From assembly GCA_002189035.1 (NCBI GenBank), contig NEEC01000007.1, positions 806,001 to 870,000 on the forward strand: 64,000 bases of DNA, given 5' to 3'. Numbering within the stretch: position 1 is the first letter of the stretch; every line of letters starts with the position of its first letter. Shown here piece after piece: positions 62,716 through 64,000 of this stretch. This stretch comes from Utricularia gibba (taxonomy: Eukaryota > Streptophyta > Magnoliopsida > Lamiales > Lentibulariaceae). The position numbers and the translations under genes were made by a program. The notes under the pieces are model-generated. The model was given only the letters and a program-made list of their open reading frames with translations, did not search any database and had not been told where the DNA came from.

Positions 62716-63076
62716 GGAATGATCCTCGCCCTCTCCGGTAGAAGAACAGCAGCAAAATCAACCCAAGAAGCAATATTTTGATGATATGTACTCGTTGCTG
62801 TTCCTTCAAGCAATGTTTTGATGATATCGAAAAATTGGCGGCTCCGAGGCGCCGAGCAGATTCATGTTGGGATATTGAAATTTCAAACAATTCTAGGAAG
62901 AAAAGAAATTTAAAGAAGTTAATACGTGGCTTTGAAATTGCGAGAAGTTTTGAGGTGTAACTGATATTTCCGAACACTTTGGGGGCTTTATGTTTCAGGG
63001 GGAACCTACATAAGTACATAACTCGTCTTGCTTCCATCCTCCGCCGTCAACCTGCTTAGGGTTCTTCCGTCGAGGT
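62716..63076. other. Spacer between serine racemase and NOB1
   Basis: About 360 bases that must hold the serine racemase 3' UTR and the NOB1 promoter. A short imperfect repeat (CAAGCAATGTTTTGATGATA and CAATATTTTGATGATATG) lies near 62770-62830. Confidence 0.5.
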
Positions 63077-64000
63077 ATGGAGGTGGAGACTCCTGCTCCG
63101 GGCTTGTCGTCTTGGAAGGATGCATTGACCAATCTGAGAGATACGCCGCAACAAGAAAGCCAGAAAATCGATCTCTTTCCCGCCGCCGCGGCTCCTGCGA
63201 GCGACGGCCGTGTACTGGTGGGGAGCTGCACGTCATCGAAGGGAATTTCGGTGGCTGTGGTTGACGCTAACGCTATAATACATGGTGGGGAGAAACTTTT
63301 TCACTCTGCTGACCGATTCGTCTCCATTTCGGAAGTCATCAGCGAAATCCGCGACTCGCGTTCTCGCCACGCCCTCAATTTCTTGCCTTTTGATGTTGAT
63401 ATACTTGAGCCGTCGCCTGAGGCGTTGAAGAAAGGTATTCTTATCTCTTCAGCCGTAAGTGTTTTCCGTTGTATCTTTTTGGTTGTTGTTACTTGCCCTA
63501 GACTAGATGTTTGCAACCCTCATGTCTAGAAGGTGATCATTGACTTGGCGGCATCCATCTGGGGTTATTTTTCTCAGTAACACGTTCTCGTGTATACTTA
63601 ATTTTGCAGTGATCAGCTTCGCGAAAGCCACAGGTGATTTCCGAACGCTTTCCGATGTGGATTTAAAGCTAATTGCTTTAACTTATATGTTCGAGGTTCA
63701 ACTGCATGGGACACAGCATCTCAGAGAAAATCCGCCTCCCATTCAAGCAGTTAATGTTAAAAGGCTTCCTGAGAAGGATTTACCCGGCTGGGGTTCGAAT
63801 GTGCCGAATATAGAGGAATGGGAAGCACTGGACCGTGCAGATGAGGATATATCAAATCAAAAATCCCGGATTTTACCTCTTCAAAATCTGAGCTTTGATA
63901 CCTTCGATACTCATTCTCCTGATCAACATCTTCCAGGGGATGCTTCAAAGGGAGATGGAATGGACTCAGAGGCCCCAAATCTTCCGGATGTTGATGATGC
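63077..64000 (+). CDS. NOB1: NOB1-type 18S rRNA 3'-end endonuclease (cut by window edge)
   Basis: A PIN-domain nuclease that trims 20S pre-rRNA to 18S rRNA in late 40S subunit assembly. Exon 1 is 63077-63434; exon 2 starts at 63610 and runs off the window. The PIN domain starts VAVVDANAIIHGG (first catalytic Asp), followed by VISEIRDSRSRHALNFLPFD and, in exon 2, FRTLSDVDLKLIALTYMFEV with further acidic residues. After it come VKRLPEKDLPGWGSNVPNIE and EEWEALDRADED, typical of plant NOB1. The zinc ribbon and C-terminus lie outside. No frameshift is seen. The start at 63077 gives MEVETPAPGLSSWKDAL, a usual NOB1 N-terminus. Confidence 0.92.

Overview
This window is nuclear DNA from a flowering plant, almost certainly a eudicot. 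The genes are intron-rich with GT-AG (two GC-AG) splice sites, the spacers are AT-rich, and every recognisable product belongs to a land-plant family. I cannot name the species. Nineteen protein-coding loci, one microRNA gene and one gene remnant can be supported. No intact transposon, CRISPR array or prokaryotic-type system is present.

Layout. 1-3.5 kb: two UDP-glycosyltransferases on the minus strand, the first cut by the window edge. 8.5-10.1 kb: an intronless cytokinin-response-factor type AP2/ERF gene (minus) with G-boxes on both sides. 13.1-15.3 kb: a 12-exon pectin acetylesterase (plus). 17.9-18.2 kb: a MIR319 gene (plus). 19.0-21.2 kb: a coiled-coil gene of the At5g41620/BRANCHLESS TRICHOME type (minus). 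23.3-28.7 kb, all plus: a MAKR-type kinase regulator, the meiotic DSB protein SPO11-2 (11 exons) and the plastid MEP-pathway enzyme IspF. 30.0-30.6 kb: an HMA-fold protein ending in a CaaX box (minus). 32.8-34.4 kb: an ankyrin-PGG membrane protein (plus). 37.1-39.5 kb: a BEL1-type homeobox gene (minus). 43.5-45.5 kb: a BTB/POZ gene (minus). 46.0-46.4 kb: a COPT copper transporter (plus). 46.6-47.4 kb: a probable kinesin tail remnant. 48.3-49.4 kb: a PyrP2-like HAD protein (plus). 49.8-59.1 kb: three WAT1/UMAMIT-type transporters in minus, plus, minus order. 61.3-62.7 kb: serine racemase (plus). 63.1 kb to the edge: the NOB1 ribosome-biogenesis nuclease (plus, cut by the window).

The genes are mostly unrelated housekeeping, developmental and transporter loci rather than a cluster with one function. 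The order is still informative: several neighbours (NOB1, BEL1, coiled-coil, BTB, HMA protein, IspF, SPO11-2, MAKR, kinesin remnant) recall, from memory, two related Arabidopsis segments on chromosomes 1 and 5, so this looks like conserved ancestral microsynteny.

The most striking technical signal is that six otherwise intact genes each carry exactly one frameshift. Each is explained by one missing base, five of them in a short homopolymer. That favours consensus undercalling over six independent pseudogenes. The most biologically interesting signals are the unlabelled MIR319 locus, precise intron loss in the middle WAT1-type gene, altered catalytic positions in the HAD protein, loss of the metal-binding cysteines in the HMA protein, and two GC-AG introns.
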